The notes under the pieces: model-generated
Told to the model about the DNA's origin: nothing
The model's database searches: none
Seen by the model: the letters and a program-made list of their open reading frames with translations, nothing else
Position numbers and translations under genes: made by a program
Assembly: GCA_014649555.1 (NCBI GenBank)
Contig: BMTG01000012.1
Span: 1 to 64,000 of the forward strand
DNA: 64,000 nt
Reading direction: 5' to 3'
Source: Streptomyces globisporus
GTDB lineage: Bacteria > Actinomycetota > Actinomycetes > Streptomycetales > Streptomycetaceae
Shown: one piece after another, positions 1-8,656 of the stretch
Layout of the letters: the number at the start of each line of letters is the position of its first letter
How positions within the stretch are numbered: position 1 is the first letter of the stretch

Positions 1-59
1 GCGACCTCTTCACGGTCGTCCCCCAGCTCACCGAGGAGATCAACACCCGCAAGGGCTGA
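1..59 (+). CDS. 3' end of an unidentified gene
   Basis: Only the last 18 codons are inside the window. They are read in the frame whose codons begin at position 3, and end in KG followed by a TGA stop at 57-59. Codon usage is typical of the region. The strong hairpin directly after it supports a genuine gene end. The peptide (ending TEEINTRKG) is too short to assign to a family, so no function is proposed. It runs toward the siderophore genes and so is not part of their transcript. Confidence 0.6.
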   Translation, partial: DLFTVVPQLTEEINTRKG

Positions 60-73
60 CCTCCTGGTGAACG

Positions 74-125
74 GACGCGGGCCGGGCCGCACGGTGAAAC
101 CCCACCGTGCGGCCCGGCCCGCGTC
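74..125. terminator. Bidirectional intrinsic terminator
   Basis: A perfect 23-bp inverted repeat (arms 74-96 and 103-125) with a 6-nt loop lies between two convergent genes. It is G+C-rich and has no U-tract, which is normal for Streptomyces. The right arm ends 3 nt from the stop codon of the N-hydroxylase gene, so it should end both transcripts. Confidence 0.85.
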
Positions 126-127
126 TG

Positions 128-1534
128 TCAGCGTCGCTCTTCGGCCGGACGTGCCGACGTGCTCCGGTCGCCACGGTCCCGGTCGTCCCGGTCCTGCGTG
201 CCGAGGCCGAACGTGGTGAAGGCCGTGCGCTCCGGCAGCGGGTAGAACTCCTTGCCCGTCAGCGCGTTGACGATGACGGCGGACCGCCAGGCGGCCAGGC
301 CCAGGTCCGGTGTGCCGACGCCGTGGGTGTGCCGTTCGGCGTTCTGCACGAAGACGGAACCGGCGATCTCCGGTGCGAGCACGAGCCGTTGGGCCGCGTC
401 GACCTGCGGACGCCCCGCCTCGTCACGGACGACGTACGGGTCGAGGGCCGCGAGCAGCGTGTCGACCGGGCGCTCCCGGTAGCCGGTGGCGAGCACGACG
501 GCGTCCGTGACGAGGCGGCCCCGCGTCTCCTGCTGGCCGTGCTCGACGCTCAGTTCGATCCTCCCCGCGCCCGTGGTGGCGGCACCGGTGACCTCGATGC
601 CGGGCGTGAGCGTGACGTCGGGCCACTCGCCGCCGAGGCTGCGCCGGTACAGCTCGTCGTGGATGTCCCCGAGCGTGTCCCCGCTGACGCCCTTGTACAG
701 CTGCCACTGGCGGGGCAGCAGGCGGTCCCGGGTGGCCTGCGGAAGGCCGTGGAAGTAGCGGGTGTAGTCGGGGGTGAACTGCTCCAGGCCGATCTTGCTG
801 TACTCCATGGGCGCGAAGGCCGGCGTACGGGCCAGCCAGGTCAGCCCCTCCGCCCCCTCGGGCCGGGAGCGCAGCAGGTCCAGGAGGACTTCGGCGCCCG
901 ACTGGCCCGAGCCGACGACGGTGATGTGGCGGGCGGCCAGCAGCCGGTCCCGCTGGGCGAGGTAGTCGGCCGAGTGCAGTACGACGGCGGCAGGGTCCCG
1001 AACCAGCTCCCGCAGAGGTTCGGGGACATGGGGTGCCGTGCCGACACCGAGGGCGAGGTTACGGGCATGGGTCAGCCCGCTCGTGAGCGTCTCCCCGTCG
1101 GGGCCGAGCCGGGTGAACTCCACGGCGAACGCGCCCTGTCCGGGGTCCCAGGCGGCCGTGTCGACGCGGTGGCCGAAGCGGGTGGAGGGCAGTTCGGTGC
1201 TCACCCAGCGCAGATAGTTGTCGAACTCGGAGCGGTGGATGTGGAACCGCTCGGCGAAGTAGAACGGGAAGAGCCTGCGGCGGATCTTGATGTAATTGAG
1301 GTACGACCAGGGGCTGGTGGGCTCGACGAGGCTCACCAGGTCGGCCAGGAAGGGCACTTGCAGGGTCGCACCCTCGATGAGCAGCCCGGGGTGCCAGCGG
1401 AACGCGGCGCGCTGCTCGTGGAAAGCGGTGCGCAGCCCGGGAACGCCGTCGGCCAGTGCGGCGAGCGAGAGGTTGAAGGGCCCTGCCCCCACCCCCAGCA
1501 GATCGAGGGGTGGCGTGCGCGGTCCGGGTGTCAT
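128..1534 (-). CDS. L-lysine/L-ornithine N-monooxygenase (siderophore biosynthesis)
   Basis: This is a 468-aa flavin-dependent N-hydroxylase of the DesB/IucD/SidA family, which hydroxylates the side-chain amine of lysine, ornithine or the derived diamine to make hydroxamate siderophores. Visible motifs are an FAD-binding GVGAGPFNLSLAA near residue 15, an NADPH-binding VGSGQSGAEVLLDL near residue 210, and an ATGYRERP motif in the last third. The length is close to that of characterised family members (about 420-450 aa). The ATG has a clear GGAGGAA ribosome-binding site. It follows the PLP decarboxylase gene on the same strand across a 70-bp gap, as in desA-desB. Substrate choice (lysine/cadaverine or ornithine/putrescine) cannot be decided from sequence alone. 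Confidence 0.87.
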   Translation of the reverse strand: MTPGPRTPPLDLLGVGAGPFNLSLAALADGVPGLRTAFHEQRAAFRWHPGLLIEGATLQVPFLADLVSLVEPTSPWSYLNYIKIRRRLFPFYFAERFHIHRSEFDNYLRWVSTELPSTRFGHRVDTAAWDPGQGAFAVEFTRLGPDGETLTSGLTHARNLALGVGTAPHVPEPLRELVRDPAAVVLHSADYLAQRDRLLAARHITVVGSGQSGAEVLLDLLRSRPEGAEGLTWLARTPAFAPMEYSKIGLEQFTPDYTRYFHGLPQATRDRLLPRQWQLYKGVSGDTLGDIHDELYRRSLGGEWPDVTLTPGIEVTGAATTGAGRIELSVEHGQQETRGRLVTDAVVLATGYRERPVDTLLAALDPYVVRDEAGRPQVDAAQRLVLAPEIAGSVFVQNAERHTHGVGTPDLGLAAWRSAVIVNALTGKEFYPLPERTAFTTFGLGTQDRDDRDRGDRSTSARPAEERR

Positions 1535-1604
1535 CGGGTTCCTCCGGCGAGGGTCGCGGGTGCGGCGGGGGTCGGTCCCGGGCGAGTCGTGCGCATCGTC
1601 GACG

Positions 1605-3215
1605 TCATGGCGACAGCCTTTCCGTCTCGGGGGCCTCGGTATCGTCGGCCGCCGAGGCTTCGCTCACGCCACGGTCCGCGGCCGACGCACTCACGGCACG
1701 GTCCGCCGCCGCCGTGACGAGGTCGAGCAGCGGGAGCAGATCGGCCGTCGCGGCGTCCGGGTGCAGCAGGGTGGCCTTCAGCCAGAGGCGGCTGCGGCCG
1801 TCGCCGTCCTCCGCCACCGCCCGGCCGAGGACGGCGCGCCCCTCGGCGAGCAGCGTGCGGCGGACCGCGGCGACCACCTCGTCGCCCGCCTCGTCGGGCA
1901 GCGCGTCGGCCGCGGCGGGGCGGAACAGCACGGTGCTGATGCCGATTCCGCCCGGGCGCAGGCGGAGCCGGGGGTGCGCGTCGACGGCCCGGCCGAATTC
2001 TTCAGCCGTACGCACACAGTGCTCGACCAGTTTCCCCAGTCCCCGCCGTCCGAGGGCCCGGAAGGTGACCGCCATCTTCAGGGCGTCGGGGCGTCGGGTG
2101 GTGCGGATCGAGCGGCCCAGCAGGTCCGGGAGTCCGGCCTCGGTGTCGTCGTCGGCGTTGAGGTAGTCGGCGCGCAGGGAGAGCGGGGCGAGCATCGCGG
2201 CGTCGGCGACGACCAGCACCCCGGCGGCGACCGGCTGCCAGCCGAGTTTGTGCAGGTCGAACGTGACGGTGGCGGCGTGCTCCAGACCCGCGAGCTGAGG
2301 AGCCAGACGCTCGCTGAACAGCAGCGGACCGCCGTACGCGGCATCGACGTGGAGCTGTGCGGTGTGCCGTTCGGCGATGCGGGCGATCTCCGGGAGGGGG
2401 TCGATGCGCCCCTCGTCGGTGGTCCCCGCGGTGGCGACGACCAGGAGCGGCGATCCGGCGAGGCCGGTCAGGACACGGTCGAGGGCCGCCGGGTCGATCC
2501 GGCCCTTGCTGCAGGCGACGACCGTGGGGGCGGGCAGGCCGAGCATCCAGGCGGCGCGGTGGACGCTGTGGTGGGCGTTGGCACCGGTCACCACCCGCAG
2601 CGGGCCGCCTGCCGCCCGTTCCCGGGCGAGGAGCAGGGCGACCAGGTTGGACTCGGTGCCGCCGCTGGTGATGAGCGCGTCGGGGGCAGGGGCCGCGGGG
2701 TGGACGAGCCGGGCCAGGGCGGCCGTGGTCAGCTCCTCGATCACCCCGGCGGCGGGCGCCTGGTCCCAGGAGTCCATGGAGGGGTTGAGGGCCGCCCCCG
2801 CCAGCTCCGCCGCTACGGCCACGGCGAGCGGCGGGCAGTGCAGATGGGCGACGCAGGCGGGGTCGGCCGGGTCCGCCGCCCCTTCCGCGACCGCGCGCAC
2901 GACGTCCCCCAGCGCGGCCTCGGGGCCGACACCCTCCTCCGGCAGGACCGGGGAGCAGAGGGCGCGTGTGCTCTGCTCCACGGCCTCGGGCCCTCCCGCG
3001 GGCAGCGGCCCGCCCCGGGCCCGGGCGGCGTCCCCCAAGGCGTCCAGGACGATGGCGGTCAGGGGCCGCAGGTGTTCCGGCCCGTGCGCACCGCCCGCGA
3101 CGAGGCCTCCCCGTACGCCTTCGGCCCCGGGACTCGACGGCGTGCCGGCGCTCCCACCCAACCGCCCGCGTTCCACGGAGCGTTCACCGGGAGTCGGGAG
3201 CGGCGCATGCGGCAT
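1605..3215 (-). CDS. PLP-dependent group II amino-acid decarboxylase (DesA-like)
   Basis: This 536-aa protein belongs to the pyridoxal-phosphate group II decarboxylases (lysine, diaminobutyrate and aromatic amino-acid decarboxylases). Evidence includes the SWDQAPAAG active-site segment, the LITSGGTESNLVALLLARE motif, a histidine-containing NAHHSVHRA that stacks on PLP, and the catalytic-lysine motif TFDLHKLGWQP. In hydroxamate siderophore pathways this enzyme makes cadaverine or putrescine for the neighbouring N-hydroxylase. The start is chosen at the ATG at 3215. The frame stays open to a GTG at 3302, but that lies only about 9 bp from the iron box and would need a leaderless transcript. The first ~60 residues are low complexity. 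An iron box upstream implies repression when iron is plentiful. Confidence 0.85.
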   Translation of the reverse strand: MPHAPLPTPGERSVERGRLGGSAGTPSSPGAEGVRGGLVAGGAHGPEHLRPLTAIVLDALGDAARARGGPLPAGGPEAVEQSTRALCSPVLPEEGVGPEAALGDVVRAVAEGAADPADPACVAHLHCPPLAVAVAAELAGAALNPSMDSWDQAPAAGVIEELTTAALARLVHPAAPAPDALITSGGTESNLVALLLARERAAGGPLRVVTGANAHHSVHRAAWMLGLPAPTVVACSKGRIDPAALDRVLTGLAGSPLLVVATAGTTDEGRIDPLPEIARIAERHTAQLHVDAAYGGPLLFSERLAPQLAGLEHAATVTFDLHKLGWQPVAAGVLVVADAAMLAPLSLRADYLNADDDTEAGLPDLLGRSIRTTRRPDALKMAVTFRALGRRGLGKLVEHCVRTAEEFGRAVDAHPRLRLRPGGIGISTVLFRPAAADALPDEAGDEVVAAVRRTLLAEGRAVLGRAVAEDGDGRSRLWLKATLLHPDAATADLLPLLDLVTAAADRAVSASAADRGVSEASAADDTEAPETERLSP

Positions 3216-3310
3216 GGCGAGGACCTTCGGTCGTGGTGCGGACACGTCGCACGGGAGTGGGGAGCCACGCGGGGCGACTCCGGAGGCGGGAAGATCCACC
3301 ACCGGGGCTC

Positions 3311-3329
3311 GCTGGTTAGGCTAACCTGA
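3311..3329. promoter_or_regulatory. Iron box (DmdR/IdeR-type operator)
   Basis: The 19-bp site shows 15 of 19 matches to the actinobacterial iron-box consensus TTAGGTTAGGCTAACCTAA, including an intact GGTTAGGCTAACCT core. It sits about 95 bp upstream of the chosen decarboxylase start. By analogy with the desferrioxamine genes of Streptomyces, an Fe(II)-loaded DmdR1/IdeR-type repressor should bind here. The Imm49-type gene on the other side runs on the same strand and ends nearby, so only the siderophore pair is a likely target. Confidence 0.85.
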
Positions 3330-3381
3330 CTTCGAAGGTGCGAACGACGCGCGGTCCGCCTGCTCAGGGAGGCTACTTCGC

Positions 3382-4338
3382 TTACCAGGGGCCCGAGTTG
3401 TCGGATCCCGACTCCACCGCCCGGCGCAGTGCGTCCGGGGAGCCCAGCAGTTCGGCCGGCAGATAGCCGGAGCGGACGCCCAGTTCCCATCCGTGCACCT
3501 GGACGGCGAGCGCGGCCAGGGTGAGGGTGTCGAGCGGCAGCAGGGTGCGGGGCGCGGGATCGGGTCCCACGCTCTCCCGGTAGGCGTCGAGCCGGTCCAC
3601 CAACCCCTGCTCGAAGGCGTCCTGTTGGTCGTCGAGGAGAACGCGCAGAAGTTGCTGATCAGAGGTGGGCGCGTCCACGGCGTCCAGCGCGGCGGCCGCC
3701 TCTGCCCGCTCGTCGGCATCGGGCTTGCGCAGGGTCACGGTGGGCCAGTGGCGGGGCTGGTGCCCGTCCGCCTCGGTCAGATACCGGCACAGGGCGTCCA
3801 TCGCGGCGAGGTCCGCCGGGGTCGATGCCGAGGCGAGCGTGGAGTACGGCACTCCTTGGTGGATCGCGGGCGCGTAGTCGCTCCGCAGCAGCAGTCCGGT
3901 CACCCGCTCCCAGTCCCACACGAGTCCGCTGACCAGACAGGCCGCGAAGAGGTCGAGCCAGGTGCGGGCCGAAGGGGCCTGCTCCCGCGAGGAGGCGACG
4001 ACATCGCCGAAGGATATGTCCTCGGTGCTGAGGTTCTCCCCGATCAGCGGGAAGAGGATCTCCTGGTCGCCCTCGGGGAAGCAGCCGACGCTCATCTCCC
4101 CCAGCCGGCACTCCGCCGCCGTGCTCAGCGCGGAGCGCGCCACGTCGTCGAGCGCGGCCCCCTGCGAGGTACGGGCGGCGACATGGTCGAGCAGTTCCTC
4201 GGCCAGTTCGCGCATGCGCCGCGGGGCCGGGTCGTCGTAGCGCATCCGGTGCCACCGCCCCGCCGTCCGCCCGACGATGCCTTCCGCCGCCCCGTCCAGA
4301 CGCCGGGCGTCCACCTCATGGCATGTCACTTCCCGCAC
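3382..4338 (-). CDS. Immunity 49 (Imm49)-family protein
   Basis: This soluble protein of about 318 aa has no signal peptide or membrane segment. The DWERVTGLLLRSDYAPAI and GVPYSTLA motifs and the overall pattern match the Imm49 family found in many Streptomyces, which was proposed from its association with polymorphic toxin systems. The start is taken as the GTG at 4338 because it has AAAGGGA at good spacing. The frame is open another 72 codons upstream, but that part is arginine-rich and overlaps the metE terminator. No toxin gene lies beside it. Family assignment is by recognition, and the immunity role is an inference from the family only. Confidence 0.65.
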   Translation of the reverse strand: MREVTCHEVDARRLDGAAEGIVGRTAGRWHRMRYDDPAPRRMRELAEELLDHVAARTSQGAALDDVARSALSTAAECRLGEMSVGCFPEGDQEILFPLIGENLSTEDISFGDVVASSREQAPSARTWLDLFAACLVSGLVWDWERVTGLLLRSDYAPAIHQGVPYSTLASASTPADLAAMDALCRYLTEADGHQPRHWPTVTLRKPDADERAEAAAALDAVDAPTSDQQLLRVLLDDQQDAFEQGLVDRLDAYRESVGPDPAPRTLLPLDTLTLAALAVQVHGWELGVRSGYLPAELLGSPDALRRAVESGSDNSGPW

Positions 4339-4420
4339 GTAGCCGTCCCTTTCGTGATCTTCGATCCGGAAGCGGCACGCTATCAGCGGGCTCGGACACG
4401 CACGGGTACGGACGGGTGCG

Positions 4421-4460
4421 GCCCGGTGCGGGAGCGGTGGTGGCCGCTCCCGCACCGGGC
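4421..4460 (-). terminator. Intrinsic terminator of metE
   Basis: A perfect 17-bp stem (4421-4437 with 4444-4460) with a 6-nt loop begins 5 nt beyond the metE stop codon. It also separates metE from the downstream Imm49-type gene. Confidence 0.85.
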
Positions 4461-4465
4461 CCGGA

Positions 4466-6790
4466 TCACGCCGCTTCGGTGGGCAGCTCCGCGCGGATCT
4501 CCCGCGCGGCGGCGACCAGGTTCTCCAGGGAGGCCCGGGTCTCGGGCCAGCCACGGGTCTTCAGGCCGCAGTCGGGGTTCACCCACAGACGTTTCGCCGG
4601 GATGGCCTCAAGTCCCTTACGGAGAAGGGCCGCTGCCTCCTCGGTGCTGGGGATGCGGGGTGAGTGGATGTCGTAGACGCCGGGTCCGGCCTCCCGCGGG
4701 TAGCCGTGGGCGGCCAGTTCGCGGGCGACCTGCATGTGGGAGCGGGCGGCTTCCAGGCTGATGACGTCGGCGTCGAGATCGTCGATGGCCTGGATGATGT
4801 CACCGAACTCGGCGTAGCACATGTGGGTGTGGATCTGGGTGTCCGGCCGCACCCCGGCGGTGGCCAGGCGGAAGGACTCCGTCGCCCACTGAAGGTACGC
4901 GGCGTGGTCGGCGGCGCGCAGCGGGAGCGTCTCGCGCAGCGCGGGTTCGTCGACCTGGATCACCGAGGTGCCGTTCGCCTCCAGGTCGTTCACCTCGTCG
5001 CGCAGGGCGAGGGCGACCTGGCGGGCGGTGTCGCCGAGCGGCTGGTCGTCGCGGACGAAGGACCAGGCGAGCATGGTGACCGGCCCGGTGAGCATGCCCT
5101 TGACCGGGCGGTCGGTGAGCGACTGCGCGTACGCGGTCCACCGTACCGTCATCGGCTCGGGGCGCGAGATGTCCCCGGCCAGGACCGGCGGGCGGACGTA
5201 GCGGGTTCCGTAGGACTGGACCCAGCCGTGCTGGGTGGCGAGGTAGCCGGTGAGCTGCTCGGCGAAGTACTGCACCATGTCGTTGCGTTCGGGCTCGCCG
5301 TGCACGAGGACGTCGATCCCGGCCTTCTCCTGGAAGGAGAGGACCTCGCGGATCTCGTCCTTGATGCGCTCCTCGTACCCGGCCTCGTCGATCCGGCCCG
5401 CGCGCAGGTCGGCCCGCGCGGTGCGCAGTTCGGTGGTCTGCGGGAACGAGCCGATGGTGGTGGTCGGCAGCAGCGGCAGCCCGAGGTGCGCCCGCTGGGC
5501 GAGCGTCCGCTCGGCGTACGGCTGGGAGCGGCGGCCGTCCGCGTCGGTGATGGCCGCCGTCCGGGCGCGCACGGCCGGGTCGCGGGTGATCGCGGCATCG
5601 GTGCGGGAGGCCAGGTCTGCCCGGTTGGCGGCGAGTTCGGCCGCGATGGCGTCCGTGCCGGAGGCCAGACCGCGGGCCAGGACGACGATTTCCTCGGTCT
5701 TCTGCTGGGCGAAGGCGAGCCAGCGGGCGATCTGCGGGTCGATGTCGCGCTCGGCCTTCGCGTCCAGCGGGACGTGCAGCAGGGAGCAGGAGGCGGAGAC
5801 GTCGACGCGGTCGGCGAGGCCGAGCAGGGTGCCGAGGGTGGCGAGGGACTTCTCGTAGTCGTTGATCCAGATGTTGCGTCCGTTGACGACGCCGGCGACC
5901 AGCCGCTTGCCGGGCAGCCCGCCGGCGGCCGCGAGGTCGTCGAGGTTGCCGGCGCCGGCCTCGGTGAAGTCGAGCGCGAGCCCGTCGACGGGAGCCTTGG
6001 CCAGGGCCGCCAGCGCCTCGCCGAGCCGCCCGAAGTAGGAGGCGACCAGCAGCTTGGGCCGGTCGGTGAGGCCGCCGAGGTCGCGGTAGGCGCGGGCGGC
6101 GGCGTTCAGCTCGGCCGGGGTGCGGTCCTGCACGAGAGCGGGCTCGTCCAGCTGGACCCACTCGGCGCCCGCCGCACGCAGGTCCGCGAGGACTTCGGCG
6201 TACACGGGCAGGAGACGGTCCAGCAGGGTCAGCGGCTCGAAGTCGGCGGCCACACCGGGGGCCGCCTTCGCGAGCAGGAGGTAGGTGACAGGGCCGACGA
6301 GGACCGGGCGCGGGGTGTGGCCGAGCGCGAGGGCCTCCTTGAACTCGGCGACCTGCTTGGCGGAGTCGGCGGTGAACACCGTGTCCGGGCCCAATTCAGG
6401 AACCAGGTAGTGGTAGTTGGTGTCGAACCACTTGGTCATCTCCAGCGGCGCGACGTCCTGCGTACCGCGGGCCATGGCGAAGTAGCCGTCGAGGGCGTCG
6501 CGGCGGACCGCGTCGCGGTGCCGCTCGGGGACAGCGCCGACCATGACGCTGGTGTCCAGGACATGGTCGTAGTACGAGAAATCACCGGTCGGCACTTCGT
6601 GGACGCCGGCCTCGGCGAGCTGCTGCCAGGTTCCCCGGCGCAGTTCGGCGGCGGTCTGCCGGAGGGCGTCGGCGTCGACGCGGCCCTTCCAGTAGCCCTC
6701 GATGGCCTTCTTCAGTTCACGGTTCTGACCCTGGCGGGGGTAGCCGTACACGGTGGCCCGTGCTGCCGCGGCTGCGGGCTTCGCTGTCAC
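4466..6790 (-). CDS. metE: Cobalamin-independent methionine synthase
   Basis: This 774-aa enzyme (5-methyltetrahydropteroyltriglutamate-homocysteine S-methyltransferase) matches the usual MetE length. It transfers a methyl group from polyglutamated methyl-folate to homocysteine without B12. The C-terminal barrel carries the zinc ligands in HTHMCYAEFGDI and NPDCGLKTRGW. The N-terminal barrel has the YGYPRQGQNRELKKAIE start segment and the conserved SYYDHVLDTSV. The start is the GTG at 6790, preceded by AAGGAGA. A cobalamin riboswitch lies in the leader on the same strand, so expression should fall when B12 is available and a B12-dependent MetH (not in this window) can take over. A strong hairpin ends the gene, so it is monocistronic. 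Confidence 0.97.
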   Translation of the reverse strand: MTAKPAAAAARATVYGYPRQGQNRELKKAIEGYWKGRVDADALRQTAAELRRGTWQQLAEAGVHEVPTGDFSYYDHVLDTSVMVGAVPERHRDAVRRDALDGYFAMARGTQDVAPLEMTKWFDTNYHYLVPELGPDTVFTADSAKQVAEFKEALALGHTPRPVLVGPVTYLLLAKAAPGVAADFEPLTLLDRLLPVYAEVLADLRAAGAEWVQLDEPALVQDRTPAELNAAARAYRDLGGLTDRPKLLVASYFGRLGEALAALAKAPVDGLALDFTEAGAGNLDDLAAAGGLPGKRLVAGVVNGRNIWINDYEKSLATLGTLLGLADRVDVSASCSLLHVPLDAKAERDIDPQIARWLAFAQQKTEEIVVLARGLASGTDAIAAELAANRADLASRTDAAITRDPAVRARTAAITDADGRRSQPYAERTLAQRAHLGLPLLPTTTIGSFPQTTELRTARADLRAGRIDEAGYEERIKDEIREVLSFQEKAGIDVLVHGEPERNDMVQYFAEQLTGYLATQHGWVQSYGTRYVRPPVLAGDISRPEPMTVRWTAYAQSLTDRPVKGMLTGPVTMLAWSFVRDDQPLGDTARQVALALRDEVNDLEANGTSVIQVDEPALRETLPLRAADHAAYLQWATESFRLATAGVRPDTQIHTHMCYAEFGDIIQAIDDLDADVISLEAARSHMQVARELAAHGYPREAGPGVYDIHSPRIPSTEEAAALLRKGLEAIPAKRLWVNPDCGLKTRGWPETRASLENLVAAAREIRAELPTEAA

Positions 6791-6959
6791 GTGACTCTCC
6801 TTCGCGAGCGTGTCTGCGGTGCAGATCCCGGGACGGGACGCGGACGCGAAGGGATGACGCATCGGGCGGACTCCGGGCCACGTCGAACCGTGCCCGTCCA
6901 CCTGATGGTTCCGCCGACCCGCCCACGAGGTCACCGAGATCTCCGCACGCGAACGGTCG

Positions 6960-7135
6960 CGTGCGGGCAACGGGCAGGTCTTCGGACTCGCGGGCACGTC
7001 TGCCGGGGCAGACACCTAATGGCCGTCGCTTCCCGGACCCGGTCGGGCCCAGTGCGTATGACGGCGGTCGTTCCCACTCACCGCTGCGGGGCAGTCCCGG
7101 ATTCCCACCGGGTTCCCTCTTACGACACCCCGCCT
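6960..7135 (-). ncRNA. Cobalamin riboswitch in the metE leader
   Basis: Read on the minus strand, the leader has the conserved cobalamin-riboswitch order: AAGAGGGAACCCGGTGGGAA, then TCCGGGACTGCCCCGCA, variable arms, and finally AGTCCGAAGACCTGCC. These match the RF00174 core boxes. The element ends about 170 nt before the metE start, leaving room for an expression platform. The ends given are approximate. Turning off metE with B12 is the known logic for this arrangement in actinobacteria. Confidence 0.92.
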
Positions 7136-7554
7136 GGCGGACAGGGCGAACCAGCTGCACCGGCCACCCTAAGGGGACGACCGCCGGGCGCACACCGTTG
7201 TTCATACTTCGGAAGGTGATGTGAGGCACGGGGCGGCCCTTTCCGGCCGTCCGTGGCCGAGAACGACCAGCGGGGAGGCGCCGAGCGCGGCGGTCCGCGC
7301 GCCCCGTACACGAAGCGCCCGCCCCACGATCGGCGCGCCGACGCCCATCAGGTTCCCCTGCCGTTCGGCTCTTCGCCATCCGCCCCCTGACCTTCGGTCA
7401 GCTCGCTCGTCTCGACTGTGCGGAGGCAGTGACCCAGATGTAACCGAATGGCGTAGGGGAATGCGGAACCACGGAGCGTCACAAGCCGTTCTTCTTCCCA
7501 CTACACGGCCCTGTCGATCCCCGGCAGGGCCGATCGAGGAACGGAAAACGTCAT
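7136..7554. other. Unassigned intergenic stretch with small hairpins
   Basis: About 420 bp lies between the metE riboswitch and the small plus-strand gene. It should contain the metE promoter near its left end. Small hairpins are visible (TGACC-TTC-GGTCA near 7388-7402, and GCCCTG with CAGGGC near 7507-7530). Open frames through it lack good start sites and family resemblance. No supported gene was found. Confidence 0.4.
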
Positions 7555-7752
7555 ATGAAGAAGACAGTCGGGTGGGCCCAGGACGGCGACGACTGGACGA
7601 TCACCGTGAACGGCACGCAGTACCGCGCGGTCGAGCGGCCGACGGACGGCCGGGTGGACAACTACCTGGTGCGGGGTGACGACCTGAGCGCCGAGTGCCC
7701 GAGCCTCGGTCATGGACTGGGCGTCATCCGGGAGCACGAGTCCCGGCGCTGA
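7555..7752 (+). CDS. Small hypothetical protein (65 aa)
   Basis: This short acidic protein starts MKKTVGWAQDG and has no signal peptide, membrane helix or cysteine pair that would suggest a role. An AGGAA sequence lies about 14 bp before the ATG, a little far for an ideal ribosome-binding site. A small GCCCTG/CAGGGC hairpin lies just upstream. The gene ends 10 bp from the convergent cobF stop. The composition is less biased than the shadow frames around it, with W, Y and N residues spread through it, which favours a real gene. No family was recognised. Confidence 0.45.
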   Translation: MKKTVGWAQDGDDWTITVNGTQYRAVERPTDGRVDNYLVRGDDLSAECPSLGHGLGVIREHESRR

Positions 7753-7762
7753 CCCCGGCCGG

Positions 7763-8635
7763 TCAGCCGAGCGGGCCGCCCACCGAACCGCCCGCGCCAT
7801 CCGCCGGGTGGCCCGCCGCCTCGCCGCCCGCCGCCTCGTCGCGCGGCCCCTGCCGCAGCAGATAGGTGTCCATGATCCAGCCGTGCCGTTCGCGGGCCTC
7901 CGCACGCCGGCGGCTGATCTCGTCGGCCACCTCGTCGAGCGGGCCGGAGACCAGGATCTCGTCGGGGGTACCGATGTACGCGCCCCAGTGGATCCACAGG
8001 CCCCGACCCGTCAGATGCGTGAAGGTCTCATGGCCGTCGAGCATCACGACGATGTCGCCGTCGTCCTCGGGGAAGCCCTGGGCCAGCCGTCTGCCGGGGG
8101 TGATGTGGATGGGGCGGCCGACCTGGTTCAGGGTGACGCGGTGCCGGGCGGCCAGGGCGGAGACGCTGCTGATGCCGGGGATCACCTCGTGGCCGAATTC
8201 CACCGTGCCGCGCCCCCGGATGTCGTCGAGGATCGCGAGCGTGCTGTCGTACAGGGCCGGGTCGCCCCACACCAGGAAGGCTCCGCACTGCCCCGGCGCG
8301 AGCTCCTCGATGATCAGGCGTTCGCAGATGTCGGCGCGGCGGTGGCGCCAGTCGTGCACCGCCGAGGCGTAGCGCGCGGCATCGTCCTGGGTGCGGTCGC
8401 GCCACGGATCGCCGGCCTCCACCACGCGGTAGGGGCCGGTGAGGTGCTCGTCGAGGATGTCGCGCCGCAGCCGGGTCAGGGACTCCTTCTCCTTGCCCTT
8501 GCCGAGCACGAAGAAGACGTCGGCCCGGCGCATGGCCTTCACCGCGGCGAGGGTCAGATGGTCGGGGTCGCCGGCGCCCATGCCGATGACGAGGATACGC
8601 CGGGGGGCCTCGCTGCTGTCCGCCATGTCTGTCAT
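7763..8635 (-). CDS. cobF: Precorrin-6A synthase (deacetylating)
   Basis: This 290-aa SAM-dependent tetrapyrrole methylase methylates C-1 of precorrin-5 with loss of acetate in aerobic cobalamin synthesis. The N-terminal GMGAGDPDHLTLAAVKAM is the family's SAM/tetrapyrrole motif. The middle carries FLVWGDPALYDST and EVIPGISSVSALAARH, both typical of precorrin methylases and CobF. The C-terminal 25 residues are a Gly/Ala-rich tail. It stands apart from other cob genes here, with no neighbour in the pathway. The ATG at 8635 has only a weak ribosome-binding site; an in-frame ATG at 8626 is equally possible. Confidence 0.9.
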   Translation of the reverse strand: MTDMADSSEAPRRILVIGMGAGDPDHLTLAAVKAMRRADVFFVLGKGKEKESLTRLRRDILDEHLTGPYRVVEAGDPWRDRTQDDAARYASAVHDWRHRRADICERLIIEELAPGQCGAFLVWGDPALYDSTLAILDDIRGRGTVEFGHEVIPGISSVSALAARHRVTLNQVGRPIHITPGRRLAQGFPEDDGDIVVMLDGHETFTHLTGRGLWIHWGAYIGTPDEILVSGPLDEVADEISRRRAEARERHGWIMDTYLLRQGPRDEAAGGEAAGHPADGAGGSVGGPLG

Positions 8636-8656
8636 GTCGGCCGATCATGCCAGGGG

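Noticed and set aside
107-3329. Two long plus-strand frames opposite the siderophore genes
   Set aside because: They have G/R/E-rich shadow composition. The minus strand carries FAD, NADPH and PLP motifs and proper ribosome-binding sites.
4664-7219. 851-codon open frame on the plus strand over metE
   Set aside because: It is antisense to metE, with repetitive V/G/E/D composition; metE has clear catalytic motifs and a riboswitch on the other strand.
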